Position numbers and translations under genes: made by a program. From positions 186,001 to 250,000 of the forward strand of contig JBCCXD010000006.1 of assembly GCA_039192165.1 (NCBI GenBank): a stretch of 64,000 bases of DNA, given 5' to 3'. Shown here one piece after another: positions 34,039 through 43,233 of this stretch; the stretch's first letter is position 1; the number at the start of each line of letters is the position of its first letter. The stretch comes from Dinoroseobacter sp039192165. Lineage in GTDB: Bacteria; Pseudomonadota; Alphaproteobacteria; Rhodobacterales; Rhodobacteraceae. The notes under the pieces were generated by a model. The model ran no database searches. It was not told where the DNA came from and was given only the letters and a program-made list of their open reading frames with translations.

Positions 34039-34911
34039 TCAGTCCAGCTCTTGTCTGAGCCTTTTTGTTTGATCTTCGGTTTCCCGTATTCGGGCATCTG
34101 CTTCCGGGCCGACTCGGGCCACAAGCATCGACATCATAGTTTCGATCAAAACCAAAGTTGCCGCATAAGACGAGAAAAAATTTGCCGTCTCTGTCGGAAT
34201 CACGAAGGGGTGGTCCGCAAATTCCAGTGCTGGAGAGGCATGACTGTCAGTCAACACGATCGTTGCAAAGCCGTTTTCACGCGCAACACGCAAAGCCCGC
34301 AGCGATTGCTCGGCATATGGTGTCTTAGTCAGCACGATTAGGGCATCACCGGGCTGCATTTGTGCGAATGATGCAGCAATCGACGCACCGCTTCGCCCAG
34401 CTGTCGACCAGTTTCGGGCGAAGAACTGTGCCTGGTAGGCGAAGTAATCCACTATTCCAGCGGAGCCGAGTGCACCGATCAGCAACACCCGCTTGGCCGA
34501 GTGGAGCGCATCTACGGCGGCTTCGAGACGTTCCGGCGATGTCGTTTGCGCCATGAGGGCGATATTGCGTGAACACATGGTGGATTGGCGACCGAGAAAA
34601 TGTGCCGCCCCCTGCTCACCTTTGCGCAACGCTTCAGCGCGTTCAGCAAAAGGCACAAGACGCTGTCCTACAGCGTTGCGACCCGCCTCTCGCAATTCCT
34701 CGTAATCGTTGTAGCCCAGAACGCGTGCAAGACGGGAAAAAGTCGCCGGGGACACGCCGCTTGTTTGCGCCACGGCCCGCAACGACCGGGTTGCTAGATC
34801 CACCGGATTGGCTGCGACATAATCCGCGGCCGTCTTCAGCTTTGCACTGAGACCCGCATACTCGGCACTGATCCGGTCTTCGATACTGATAAGCGAGTCC
34901 GACGCATTCAT
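34039..34911 (-). CDS. MurR/RpiR-family transcriptional regulator
   Basis: A 290-residue regulator with an N-terminal HTH_6 domain ('FSRLARVLGYNDYEELREAGR') and a C-terminal SIS domain that senses phosphosugars or related ligands. Start ATG 34911; the longer frame upstream has no conserved sequence and covers the operators. Two palindromic sites between it and the divergent oxidoreductase gene suggest that it controls both directions, including the TAXI transporter behind it. Confidence 0.85.
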   Translation of the reverse strand: MNASDSLISIEDRISAEYAGLSAKLKTAADYVAANPVDLATRSLRAVAQTSGVSPATFSRLARVLGYNDYEELREAGRNAVGQRLVPFAERAEALRKGEQGAAHFLGRQSTMCSRNIALMAQTTSPERLEAAVDALHSAKRVLLIGALGSAGIVDYFAYQAQFFARNWSTAGRSGASIAASFAQMQPGDALIVLTKTPYAEQSLRALRVARENGFATIVLTDSHASPALEFADHPFVIPTETANFFSSYAATLVLIETMMSMLVARVGPEADARIRETEDQTKRLRQELD

Positions 34912-34967
34912 GAAACTGAGTGTTTCAATCGTTTCTTTTCTTGTCAAGCTTTGAAACAAGTGTTTCA
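34911..34967. promoter_or_regulatory. Two palindromic operator candidates for the RpiR regulator
   Basis: Half-sites TGAAAC and GTTTCA occur twice as inverted pairs: 34911-34927 (5-base spacer) and 34952-34967 (4-base spacer). Their centres are about 40 bases apart, close to four helical turns. A further half-site (GTGTTTCA, 34034-34041) lies at the regulator's 3' end. The position between divergent genes fits binding by the RpiR protein. Confidence 0.55.
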
Positions 34968-34992
34968 GATGCACTGAATAGGGAGACTTTAT

Positions 34993-37398
34993 ATGTCTGA
35001 GTCGGTTCCATCGCACGCATCTGTTGTCGTCATTGGGGGCGGCATCATGGGATGTTCAACACTCTATCATTTGGCAAAAATGGGGGTGACTGACGCAATC
35101 CTTCTTGAACGAAACAAGCTGACTTCTGGGACGACATGGCACTCGGCAGCTCAGGTCCGTGCGCTAAGACACTCGCGTAACCTGACCCGAATGATTCAGT
35201 ACTCTGTGGATTTGTACGCCAGTTTGGAGCAGGAAACGGGGCAGTCCGCAGGGTGGATCCAGAAAGGCTCTCTCTCTATCGCGACAACGCCTGACCGATT
35301 GATCCACATTCGACGGCAAGAGGCTCTGGCCCATGCCTACGGGGTCAAAGCCCACTCCGTGACCGCGGCCGAGGCCCTGGAACGCTGGCCGCTTATGAAT
35401 GCCGAGGACGTCCTCGGGGCGGTGTGGTCGCCCGAAGATGGTCGGGTAAGCCCTTCGGATCTCTGCGCGGCACTGGTGAAAGGTGCAAAGACTGCAGGCG
35501 CGCGCCTCTTCGAGGATACTGGTGTCACTGGCATTTTCACCCAAAATGGGCGCGTCGTCGGTGTCGAAACCGCGCGCGGCACCGTGCGTTGCGACGCGGT
35601 CGCGCTGTGCGCCGGGCTCTGGTCGCGCGAAGCAGGCGCCCTGGCAGGCGCAGAGGTGCCGCTACTTGCCTGCGAACATTTCTATTTGCTCACAAAGCAG
35701 GTGGACGGGCTGAGCGGCAACATCCCGACCCTGTCAGACCATGACAGCCACCTCTACATCCGCGACGATAGCGGTGGTTTGCTGGTCGGGTGTTTCGAGC
35801 CAAGGGGAAAACCCGTCGCACCGGGCGTGCTGGACGAGAACTTCGAATTTGGGTTGCTGGGTGAGGACTGGGATCATTTCGAGCCCATGATGATGAATGC
35901 GCTTCACCGGTTGCCGGCTCTGGAAACCGCCGAGGTTAAAATGCTGCTCAACGGGCCTGAGAGCTTCACGCCCGACGGAACATTTATGCTTGGCGAAACC
36001 GCGGAGACCCGAGGCCTCTTTCTGGGGTGCGGGATGAATTCGGTCGGCATTGCCTCGGGCGGAGGCGCCGGCATGAACCTTGCCCACTGCATCGTGCACG
36101 GGCACACCGCATATGACCTGAGCGAGGCAGATGCGAAACGGTTCGCTCCTGTCTTTAACTCAGTTGAACATCTGATGGCGCGGGCGCCTGAGATCCTTGG
36201 AACCCACTACGAGATTGCCTATCCGGGGCGTCAGCTATCGACAGCACGCAACCTGCGCGCCCTGCCCCTTGAGGCGGAGTACAAAAAGGCCAACGCCCAT
36301 TTCGGTCAGGTCTACGGCTGGGAGCGACCGCTCTTTTTCGGAAAGACCGCAGAACCCGGGCCGCGCTTTGATCGGCCTGACTGGTTTGAAAACGTGCGCT
36401 CCGAAGTGCGCGCCGCTCATGAAGGCGCCGCGATCTTTGACGCTTCATCGTTCGGGAAGATCGATGTGACCGGATCGCAGTCGGAAGCATTTCTGATGCG
36501 GGTGTGCGCCGGCCATATGGCACGCGCACCGGGATCGGTGATCTACACGGCCATGCTGAATGCCCGTGGGACCTTTGAATCAGACCTGACAGTCCATCGG
36601 ATGTCGGACACGCATTACCGCTTGTTTGTCGGAAGCAACGCGATCAAGCGCGATCTTGCCTGGTTGCGGCGCCATGCCGACGGGTTCGATGTCGAAATCA
36701 CGGATCGCACGGAGTCCTTTGCGACACTGAGCCTGATGGGCCCGGAGGCCGCGCGCATCGCGCAGCAACTCGGCGCGGAAAACCTGGCGGAGCTGGGCTA
36801 TTTTAAAGTCGCAAAAACCCGATTGGGCAAAATTCCAGCAACGGCAGCGCGCTTGTCCTATGTCGGCGAGTCCGGTTGGGAACTGTCCTGCGCAGTATCC
36901 GACGCATACAGGCTCTACACAGCACTAACAGCCGCCGGCGCAAAACCGGCGGGGCTTTTTGCCCAAACCTCGATGCGTATTGAAAAAGGCTTTTGCGCAA
37001 TGGGACATGAGCTTGATGGAGATGTGACTGCCGTTGCAGCGGGATTGGACTTCGCCACACGCAAAGACGGCGGTTTCATTGGGGATGAAGCCCTGGATGC
37101 CGCACGGGCGGCGGGGGAAACATCTTGCATTCTCTCCCTTCTGTTTGAAGACGACATGGCTGTGCCCCTGGGCCATGAACCGATCTACGCCAACGGGAAG
37201 ATCGTCGGTCAGACAACCTCAGCCTCCTACGGATATCGCGTGGGCGCACCAATTGCCCTTGCGCACTGCCCTACCGAAGGGCTTGCTGACGGAGAGACCG
37301 TTGAGGTCGACATCGCGCGCCGGATGGTCCCGGCGACAGTTGTCCGCGGACCGCTTTTCGATCCTAAAGGCACCCGTATGAAAAGGGTGTTTGCATGA
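34993..37398 (+). CDS. FAD-dependent oxidoreductase with GcvT domain (dimethylglycine-dehydrogenase-like)
   Basis: An 801-residue protein of the dimethylglycine/sarcosine dehydrogenase type: N-terminal FAD-binding DAO domain ('VVVIGGGIMGCSTLYHLAKMG', residues 11-31; 'GTTWHSAAQVRALRHS' loop), a middle linking domain, and a C-terminal GcvT folate-binding domain ('LMGPEAARIAQQLGAENL', 'MGHELDGDVTAVAAGLDFA'). It oxidatively demethylates an N-methylated amine and passes one carbon to tetrahydrofolate. The GGGAG before the ATG and the RpiR sites upstream place it as first gene of the plus-strand operon. Substrate undetermined. Confidence 0.85.
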   Translation: MSESVPSHASVVVIGGGIMGCSTLYHLAKMGVTDAILLERNKLTSGTTWHSAAQVRALRHSRNLTRMIQYSVDLYASLEQETGQSAGWIQKGSLSIATTPDRLIHIRRQEALAHAYGVKAHSVTAAEALERWPLMNAEDVLGAVWSPEDGRVSPSDLCAALVKGAKTAGARLFEDTGVTGIFTQNGRVVGVETARGTVRCDAVALCAGLWSREAGALAGAEVPLLACEHFYLLTKQVDGLSGNIPTLSDHDSHLYIRDDSGGLLVGCFEPRGKPVAPGVLDENFEFGLLGEDWDHFEPMMMNALHRLPALETAEVKMLLNGPESFTPDGTFMLGETAETRGLFLGCGMNSVGIASGGGAGMNLAHCIVHGHTAYDLSEADAKRFAPVFNSVEHLMARAPEILGTHYEIAYPGRQLSTARNLRALPLEAEYKKANAHFGQVYGWERPLFFGKTAEPGPRFDRPDWFENVRSEVRAAHEGAAIFDASSFGKIDVTGSQSEAFLMRVCAGHMARAPGSVIYTAMLNARGTFESDLTVHRMSDTHYRLFVGSNAIKRDLAWLRRHADGFDVEITDRTESFATLSLMGPEAARIAQQLGAENLAELGYFKVAKTRLGKIPATAARLSYVGESGWELSCAVSDAYRLYTALTAAGAKPAGLFAQTSMRIEKGFCAMGHELDGDVTAVAAGLDFATRKDGGFIGDEALDAARAAGETSCILSLLFEDDMAVPLGHEPIYANGKIVGQTTSASYGYRVGAPIALAHCPTEGLADGETVEVDIARRMVPATVVRGPLFDPKGTRMKRVFA

Positions 37399-38135
37399 TC
37401 ATGGCAGCCCCCAACGGCGCACACAAAACCAAGCGCGACCACCCTGCTTTGCCGATAAATATTGCCGAAACGGTGGCGACAGCGCGCGCGTGCCACAGCG
37501 CGGGCGCAGATGCGTTGCATCTTCACGTCCGGGATGCAGCGGGCCAGCACTGCCTCGATGCCGGTTTGTACCGGGAGGCTTTGGCAGAGCTTGCCGCCGT
37601 GTTGCCAGACATGCCCGTTCAGGTCACCACCGAAGCCGCGGGCACATACGAGGTCGGGGCGCAGCTTGGGCTTCTGCGCGCTTTACGCCCGTCCTGGGCC
37701 TCCGTGGCGTTGCGCGAACTTGGCCGAGACCCTGAACTTGCGCGTCTTTTTTACACCGAGGCAGCGGACATGGGAACAGACCTCCAGCACATTGTGTTTG
37801 ATGCAAGCGATGCCGCACGCCTGCACGGACTACAGGATGAGGGCGTTTTAGGACAGGACGTCAGCGTGATCCTTGTGCTGGGCCGCTACACTGCCGATGC
37901 CAATTCGGACCCGGCCGACCTGGACCCGTTGCTGTCTGCGTTACCGCCTGTGGGGAAATGGATGCTATGCGCTTTTGGGCAAAACGAACACCGCTGCTTG
38001 TTGGAAGCAGCAGACCGTGGGGGCGATCTGCGTGTCGGTTTTGAGAACTCGGTTATTTCGCCAGATGGCACGCCCTGGTCCGACATGGCCGCGTCGATCA
38101 CTGCACTACGCAAAAGCCTGAGGGCAGCCGCATGA
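37395..38135 (+). CDS. BKACE family beta-keto acid cleavage enzyme
   Basis: A 246-residue member of the BKACE (DUF849) family: 'AAPNGAHKTKRDHPALP' opening, 'CHSAGADALHLHVRDAAG' with the HxH zinc ligands, 'VTTEAAGTYE' and 'DLRVGFENSV'. It is shorter than many members, which have about 280-300 residues. Members condense a beta-keto acid with acetyl-CoA and yield acetoacetate plus a new CoA ester; 3-keto-5-aminohexanoate cleavage is the type reaction. The ATG overlaps the oxidoreductase stop, linking amine breakdown and keto-acid cleavage. Confidence 0.8.
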   Translation: MIMAAPNGAHKTKRDHPALPINIAETVATARACHSAGADALHLHVRDAAGQHCLDAGLYREALAELAAVLPDMPVQVTTEAAGTYEVGAQLGLLRALRPSWASVALRELGRDPELARLFYTEAADMGTDLQHIVFDASDAARLHGLQDEGVLGQDVSVILVLGRYTADANSDPADLDPLLSALPPVGKWMLCAFGQNEHRCLLEAADRGGDLRVGFENSVISPDGTPWSDMAASITALRKSLRAAA

Positions 38136-38548
38136 TACATCTTTTGCATCTTGAAAGCGCAGCTGAGGCAGAACGGCTGCTCCGCCTCTTGAGGAATGCG
38201 CTTAACGACGAAAGCTTCGCGTATCGGCTAAAGGAAGCGGAAGCTCAAGGCTACAAGGTCGTTGCCGCATATAGCGACGACAGGATGGTAGGCGCGCTCG
38301 GCTACCGGATCACCTGTGACTTGTTCTGGGGCAAAACCCTTTATGTCGACGACCTGATCGTCGACCCCGCGCATCGTGCAAAGGGCGTCGGTGCCAGTCT
38401 TCTAACAGAGGTGCGACAGCTGGCAACTTCAAGCTGCGACCACCTAAGACTGTGCAGTGGATTGAACAGATCCGACGCACACAGGTTTTATGAGACAAAC
38501 GGGATGGCAAAGTTCAGCTATCAGTTTATCGAGGCTTTGAAAGGATAA
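38132..38548 (+). CDS. GNAT N-acetyltransferase
   Basis: A 138-residue GCN5-type acetyltransferase with the acetyl-CoA binding loop 'DLIVDPAHRAKGVGASLLTEV' (residues 69-90) and a C-terminal 'RFYETNGMAKFSYQF'-like strand. Overlaps the BKACE stop by 4 bases, so it is part of the amine operon. It probably acetylates an amine intermediate or protects against a toxic one; the acceptor is not predictable. Confidence 0.8.
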   Translation: MIHLLHLESAAEAERLLRLLRNALNDESFAYRLKEAEAQGYKVVAAYSDDRMVGALGYRITCDLFWGKTLYVDDLIVDPAHRAKGVGASLLTEVRQLATSSCDHLRLCSGLNRSDAHRFYETNGMAKFSYQFIEALKG

Positions 38549-38553
38549 CTGCT

Positions 38554-39882
38554 GTGTCCCACGTTTTTCCGCGCCATACGAAAAAACTTCCGCCAAAGGC
38601 CGTGCGAGGCGAAGGCTGCTATCTTTTCGACGAGACAGGCAAAGCCTATCTGGACGGCTCGGGCGGGGCCGCAGTGTCCTGCCTGGGCCACGCAGACCCG
38701 GATGTGATTGCGGCAGTGCAAACCCAGGCCGCAGATCTCGCATTTGCGCACACCGGCTTTTTTACCTCCGAGCCTACGGAGCAGCTGGCCGACATGCTTA
38801 TTGCAGCGGCACCCGGCACCCTTGACCGAGCCTATTTTGTCTCTGGCGGATCCGAAGCGGCGGAGGCGGCGATCAAACTTGCTCGGCAGTATTTCGTGGA
38901 GCTGGGACAGCCAGAGCGGCGGCATCTGATTGCTCGCAGGCAGAGCTACCATGGCAATACGCTTGGCGCTCTGGCGGCTGGAGGGAATGAGTGGCGTCGC
39001 ACACAATTTTCCCCGCTGCTGATCGATGTCAGCCACATCGCGCCCTGTTATGAATACGTTCTGCGCCAGGATGGAGAGAGCGCATCTGACTACGGTCTGC
39101 GTGCAGCCCAAGAGCTGGAGGATGAGATCCTGCGCCTTGGCCCGGAAACGGTTATGGCGTTCATGGCGGAGCCTGTGGTCGGCGCCACTTTGGGCGCCGT
39201 GCCCGCAGTGGAAGGCTATTTTAAACGCGTCCGCGAGATCTGCGACCGCTACGGGGTGCTTCTGATCCTCGACGAGGTCATGTGTGGGATGGGCAGAACC
39301 GGGCATCTCTTCGCCTGTGATGCGGACGGGATTGCACCGGATATTCTGTGTATCGCAAAGGGGCTAGGCGCAGGCTATCAACCGATCGGGGCAATGCTGT
39401 GCACCGACACCATCTATCAGGCGATTGAAAATGGCAGCGGGCTTTTTCAGCATGGCCACACCTATCTTGGCCACCCTGTTGCGGCGGCCGCGGGTGTTGC
39501 CGTGGTGGAAAAACTCATAGGCCAAAAGCTTGTGGAACGGGCCGCGGGGATTGGCGCCCGCCTGCGCGCAGCGCTTGCAGAAAGGTTCGGTCAGCACCCC
39601 CATATCGGTGACATACGCGGACGCGGGATGTTCCAGGGTCTGGAAATCGTCGAGGACAGGGAAGCGAAAAAGCCCTTCGAGCCAGCCCTAGGCGTGGCCG
39701 GGAAGATCAAGGCCGCCGCGTTCGACGCAGGACTGATCTGTTATCCAATGTCGGGAACGCGCGACGGACAGCATGGCGACCACGTGCTGTTGGCGCCGCC
39801 CTTCATCCTGTCGGAAACTCAGGTTGGAGAACTCGTCGATAAGCTTGAGATCGCCTTTTCGCATGCAATTCCTGGATACTGA
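38554..39882 (+). CDS. Class III aminotransferase
   Basis: A 442-residue PLP enzyme of the omega-aminotransferase group. Motifs: 'YFVSGGSEAAEAAIKLARQY', 'ILDEVMCGMGRTGHLFA' and 'ILCIAKGLGAGYQPIGAML', the Lys of which binds PLP. It moves an amino group between an amino compound and a keto acid. Its place after BKACE and the acetyltransferase suggests action on an aminoketone or omega-amino acid from this pathway. It starts five bases after the GNAT stop; the start codon is GTG (38554). Confidence 0.85.
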   Translation: MSHVFPRHTKKLPPKAVRGEGCYLFDETGKAYLDGSGGAAVSCLGHADPDVIAAVQTQAADLAFAHTGFFTSEPTEQLADMLIAAAPGTLDRAYFVSGGSEAAEAAIKLARQYFVELGQPERRHLIARRQSYHGNTLGALAAGGNEWRRTQFSPLLIDVSHIAPCYEYVLRQDGESASDYGLRAAQELEDEILRLGPETVMAFMAEPVVGATLGAVPAVEGYFKRVREICDRYGVLLILDEVMCGMGRTGHLFACDADGIAPDILCIAKGLGAGYQPIGAMLCTDTIYQAIENGSGLFQHGHTYLGHPVAAAAGVAVVEKLIGQKLVERAAGIGARLRAALAERFGQHPHIGDIRGRGMFQGLEIVEDREAKKPFEPALGVAGKIKAAAFDAGLICYPMSGTRDGQHGDHVLLAPPFILSETQVGELVDKLEIAFSHAIPGY

Positions 39883-39888
39883 CCGCGG

Positions 39889-40539
39889 TCAGTCTTCCCA
39901 ATCAACATCAAATTTTGCAACAACCGCCTGCACTTGCGAAGGGCTGAGCCCACGCGGGTTGAGGCCGCGCGTCAGAAGCGCCAGGCGGGCTGTGTCCTCT
40001 AGTTCTTCAATAGCATTGCAAGCCGCTTCTACGTCCTTTGCCGCAACGACTGGGCCGTGGTTGGCCAGCATTACAGCGCTGCGCCTGCCGGAAAGCCCGC
40101 GCACGGCTGCACCCATCGCGGGATCACCCGGCAGAAAGAAGGGAAGCAGCTTTACCTTGCCGAGCTTCATGATGCCATAAGGAGTCAAAGGCGGCAGGAA
40201 ATTTTCGGGGTCCACGTCTGGCAACATGGACAGAGCCACTGCATGGCATGAATGAAGATGCACAACCGCACCTGCGGTGCTGCGCGTGTCATAGAAAGCC
40301 GCGTGGAGCGGCATTTCCTTGGTCGGCGGATCGCCGGCGATCAGGGCGCCGGTCGCATCGAACCGGGACAATCGCCCGGGATCAAGGCGCCCGAAACTGG
40401 TGCCGGTGGGGCTGACCAAGAGCCCGCCATCAGGCGTGCGGGCGGAGATGTTGCCAGTACTTCCGCCAGTCAAACCCCGGTCGAACATGGATTTGGCGAG
40501 GACACAGATAAGCTCCCGCAGTTTGGTTTCTTCGCTCAT
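39889..40539 (-). CDS. otnC: Class II aldolase, 3-oxo-tetronate 4-phosphate decarboxylase-like
   Basis: A 216-residue class II aldolase/adducin-fold enzyme with 'GLTGGSTGNISART', the metal-binding 'AVVHLHSCHAVALSML' and 'MLANHGPVVA'. Its immediate partner, overlapping by 4 bases, is an OtnK-type kinase. In characterised organisms the pair converts 3-oxo-tetronates to dihydroxyacetone phosphate after phosphorylation; a 3-oxo-tetronate dehydrogenase would be expected nearby but is not obvious here. Gene symbol by this pairing. Confidence 0.75.
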   Translation of the reverse strand: MSEETKLRELICVLAKSMFDRGLTGGSTGNISARTPDGGLLVSPTGTSFGRLDPGRLSRFDATGALIAGDPPTKEMPLHAAFYDTRSTAGAVVHLHSCHAVALSMLPDVDPENFLPPLTPYGIMKLGKVKLLPFFLPGDPAMGAAVRGLSGRRSAVMLANHGPVVAAKDVEAACNAIEELEDTARLALLTRGLNPRGLSPSQVQAVVAKFDVDWED

Positions 40540-41807
40540 TTGCTCTCAAGCGCCTTTTGGGCGTCAGAGAAAAAGCTCTCGGCGCCAAAATTTCCGGACT
40601 TAAGGGTCAATGCCAGCTGATGGCCCGCGGAGCGCGCGAATGTCCAAGGCACACCGGGAGCGATCTCCACGCCGATATCTAGCTGATCGACTTCAAGGGC
40701 TTGAGTGACAGCGCCGGATGTCTCGCCACCGGCGACGACAAAACGCCGCGCGCCGCGGTCACGCGCGGCCAAAGCGCAGCGCGCGAGCGCGTCTTCGACA
40801 AGCGCGCCCGCTTGCGTGACACCAAGCTTGTCCTGCGCCGCTTTGACCGAGGTTGGGTCCGCGGTGGCATAGACCAGCGGAGCTTGGGAGAAATCCTGCG
40901 ATGCGAGCCAGTCGAGCGCTGCGTCAGGCCCGGTTTCGGCCAGTTCAGCCGGATCCAGCCGGTACCCTGCGGCTCCGTGGCCGAGATAGGTCGCAACCTG
41001 TGCATTTGTCATGGCCGAGCAGCTGCCTGACAGTACCACGGTGCCGTCGCCAATATCGGGCACCCGTTTCTCCACAACATCGGGCGACAGCGTGCGGTCT
41101 GCCAGGTAGAGTTCCGGCAATGGCATCGCGACTGCACTGCCGCCAGTTAAAAGCGGCATATCGCGACACGCCTCGGCGATGACCTGCAGATCGTCATTCG
41201 CAACCGCGTCTACAACTACATGGGCCACCCCCCCGACCCGCAGACGACTAAGCGCCGTGCGCAACGCGGCAGCCCCACGCGCAACGGTCAATCGGTCGAC
41301 CAGACCGACTGGTTTTGTCACCTGCGGTTCCAGCAGGCGCATGAGATTGGAATCCTGCATAGGGGTCAGAGGATGGTCCTTCATCGGGCTCTCACCCAGC
41401 GGCTGCCGGCCAACAAAAAGGTTTCCCATGAAAACCGAGCGGCCGTTTTCCGGAAACGCGGGACAATAAATCGTCTGATCAGCGCTCAGGTCCGACATCA
41501 GTGCCTCTGCGACAGGACCAATATTGCCCTGAGGCGTGCTGTCGAAGGTGGAGCAGTATTTCCAGAAGAACCGGTCTGCTCCAGCCTTGCGCAGCCATGC
41601 GAGCGCAGCGCGGGTCTCCCGAACCGCTTGGTCAACGGGCGCGGTTCTGCATTTGAGGGCGATGACTTCAAAAACCGCGGGATCGACGGGAGGGCTCTCA
41701 GGAACCCCGATACGCAAAGACACCGGCATACCAGAGCGCGCGAGCAACCCCGCCAGATCAGTGGCCCCGGTAAAATCATCCGCGATGCAGCCCAGAACCG
41801 TGCCCAC
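40536..41807 (-). CDS. otnK: 3-oxo-tetronate kinase-like four-carbon acid sugar kinase
   Basis: A 423-residue DUF1537/OtnK-family kinase: N-terminal 'LGCIADDFTGATDLAGLLARSG' and C-terminal nucleotide-binding 'GARRFVVAGGETSGAVTQAL' and 'GVPW'. It phosphorylates four-carbon acid sugars with ATP. I place the start at GTG 41807, seven bases after AGGAG; an ATG at 41813 is too close to that site. Downstream, otnC overlaps the stop. Confidence 0.78.
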   Translation of the reverse strand: MGTVLGCIADDFTGATDLAGLLARSGMPVSLRIGVPESPPVDPAVFEVIALKCRTAPVDQAVRETRAALAWLRKAGADRFFWKYCSTFDSTPQGNIGPVAEALMSDLSADQTIYCPAFPENGRSVFMGNLFVGRQPLGESPMKDHPLTPMQDSNLMRLLEPQVTKPVGLVDRLTVARGAAALRTALSRLRVGGVAHVVVDAVANDDLQVIAEACRDMPLLTGGSAVAMPLPELYLADRTLSPDVVEKRVPDIGDGTVVLSGSCSAMTNAQVATYLGHGAAGYRLDPAELAETGPDAALDWLASQDFSQAPLVYATADPTSVKAAQDKLGVTQAGALVEDALARCALAARDRGARRFVVAGGETSGAVTQALEVDQLDIGVEIAPGVPWTFARSAGHQLALTLKSGNFGAESFFSDAQKALESK

Positions 41808-41947
41808 CGTCATTCTCCTTTGCCGATTTGCTCTTTTGCCAGCCGCATCAGACCGTTGGCCATGGCCAAAGGCAACCGATATCACGCCAGCCCCGACAAT
41901 TTCTGACCGGCGTTGCACCTGTGGACCAAGCGTGCGAGGCTTTCGCG

Positions 41948-43231
41948 ATGTTTCGGTTATTCTTTGGCTTTTTGCTCCTGGCCACAGGCGTTCTGGCGGC
42001 GCCTGCCTGCCTTGCCCAAGCCGCGCGAGACGCCGCCCAGCCGCTGCGCGAGGCAGTCGCAGCCACGTGCGTTCTGTCAGATTTCAACGGGTTCGATGCC
42101 CAACTGGCATTAAATGGCGCTTGGGTTCTTGACGAAACAAGGGTGCCAGATAGCCCGGATCCGCGCCGCATCACCATAAGGCTCGGTCTGCCTGACGGAG
42201 CTGAAGTATTGCTCGAGCGGCGACAAGCGCAAGGACAGCTGCGCCAGTTTCGAGCCACCTATTATGCATCGACGGACACAGGGCTCGCGCCTGTGATGCT
42301 GGCGATTGCCGACGGAAGTTGCCGCATCCAGTCCGGGCGCGCCCTGCGGGCAGACGGCGAGATCTGGCGTTTTCTCGACCAGCTTGACGGGGATCTCGCA
42401 ACCCTGCGTTGGACTGAAACCCTTCAGGCCCCATGGCCTGAGGGCACTGACCCGGGGGGTGTTCGAGTCGCCTTTGTGGATTCAGGTCTGGCCTACGACC
42501 TGGACGTTTTTCGAGATCAGCTTGCACGGGACGCAGGCGGCGTCCCCCTGGGCTACGACTACTGGGATCTCGATCCTTGGCCCTATGATGGCGATGTCGC
42601 ACGTGGGGCATTCCTGCCTATTCGCCACGGAACGGCAGTTGCCTCGGTGTTTGTGCGCGAAGCACCCGAAGCGGCTTTGATCCCGTTCCGCTACCCCCGC
42701 CCGGATATGAGCCGTATGGCTGCGCTGGTCGAGCGCGCGGCAGCCGCGGGCGCGCGAATTCTTGCAATGCCTCTGGGCAGTCGCACCCCAGGCGATTGGG
42801 CAGCATTTGCGCAAACGCTCGAACAGCACGATATCCTCGCTATCGTTTCCGCCGGGAATAACGGGCGGGATATAGACTTGGATCCGGTTTACCCGGCATC
42901 TCTGGATCTCGAACAGATGATCACAGTCACATCAGCCGACGGATTTGGAAAACTGGCGGAAGGATCGAACTGGGGCGCGCGTCATGTTGACTTGATGGTG
43001 CCCGCCGAACGTCTGGACATCGTGGACTTTCGCGGCGCAAGCGGCGTCGCATCAGGTTCAAGCTATGCGGTACCGCGTCTGGCGGCGATGGCCGCGCGTA
43101 TACTTGCGACAGATCCCGACATGTCGAGTGTCGAGCTTAAAGCTCAGATCCTCGCTCGCGCCGCGCCCTCTCCGTTTGAGAGAAACGGCGTGCTCGCCGT
43201 GGGCTGGATCCCGGACCCTCTGGCGGATTGA
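41948..43231 (+). CDS. Secreted subtilisin-like (S8) serine protease
   Basis: A 427-residue protein with a signal peptide (residues 1-23, 'LLATGVLAAPACLAQA'). After a 170-residue N-terminal region of unknown fold comes the S8 domain with Asp178 ('FVDSGLAYD'), His227 ('IRHGTAVAS'), the oxyanion Asn ('SAGNNG') and Ser372 ('ASGSSYA'), the normal order. The N-terminal region may be a propeptide or a binding module. It converges with the following protease gene on the opposite strand, with only two bases between stops; the pair may process the same substrates. Confidence 0.85.
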   Translation: MFRLFFGFLLLATGVLAAPACLAQAARDAAQPLREAVAATCVLSDFNGFDAQLALNGAWVLDETRVPDSPDPRRITIRLGLPDGAEVLLERRQAQGQLRQFRATYYASTDTGLAPVMLAIADGSCRIQSGRALRADGEIWRFLDQLDGDLATLRWTETLQAPWPEGTDPGGVRVAFVDSGLAYDLDVFRDQLARDAGGVPLGYDYWDLDPWPYDGDVARGAFLPIRHGTAVASVFVREAPEAALIPFRYPRPDMSRMAALVERAAAAGARILAMPLGSRTPGDWAAFAQTLEQHDILAIVSAGNNGRDIDLDPVYPASLDLEQMITVTSADGFGKLAEGSNWGARHVDLMVPAERLDIVDFRGASGVASGSSYAVPRLAAMAARILATDPDMSSVELKAQILARAAPSPFERNGVLAVGWIPDPLAD

Positions 43232-43233
43232 CC

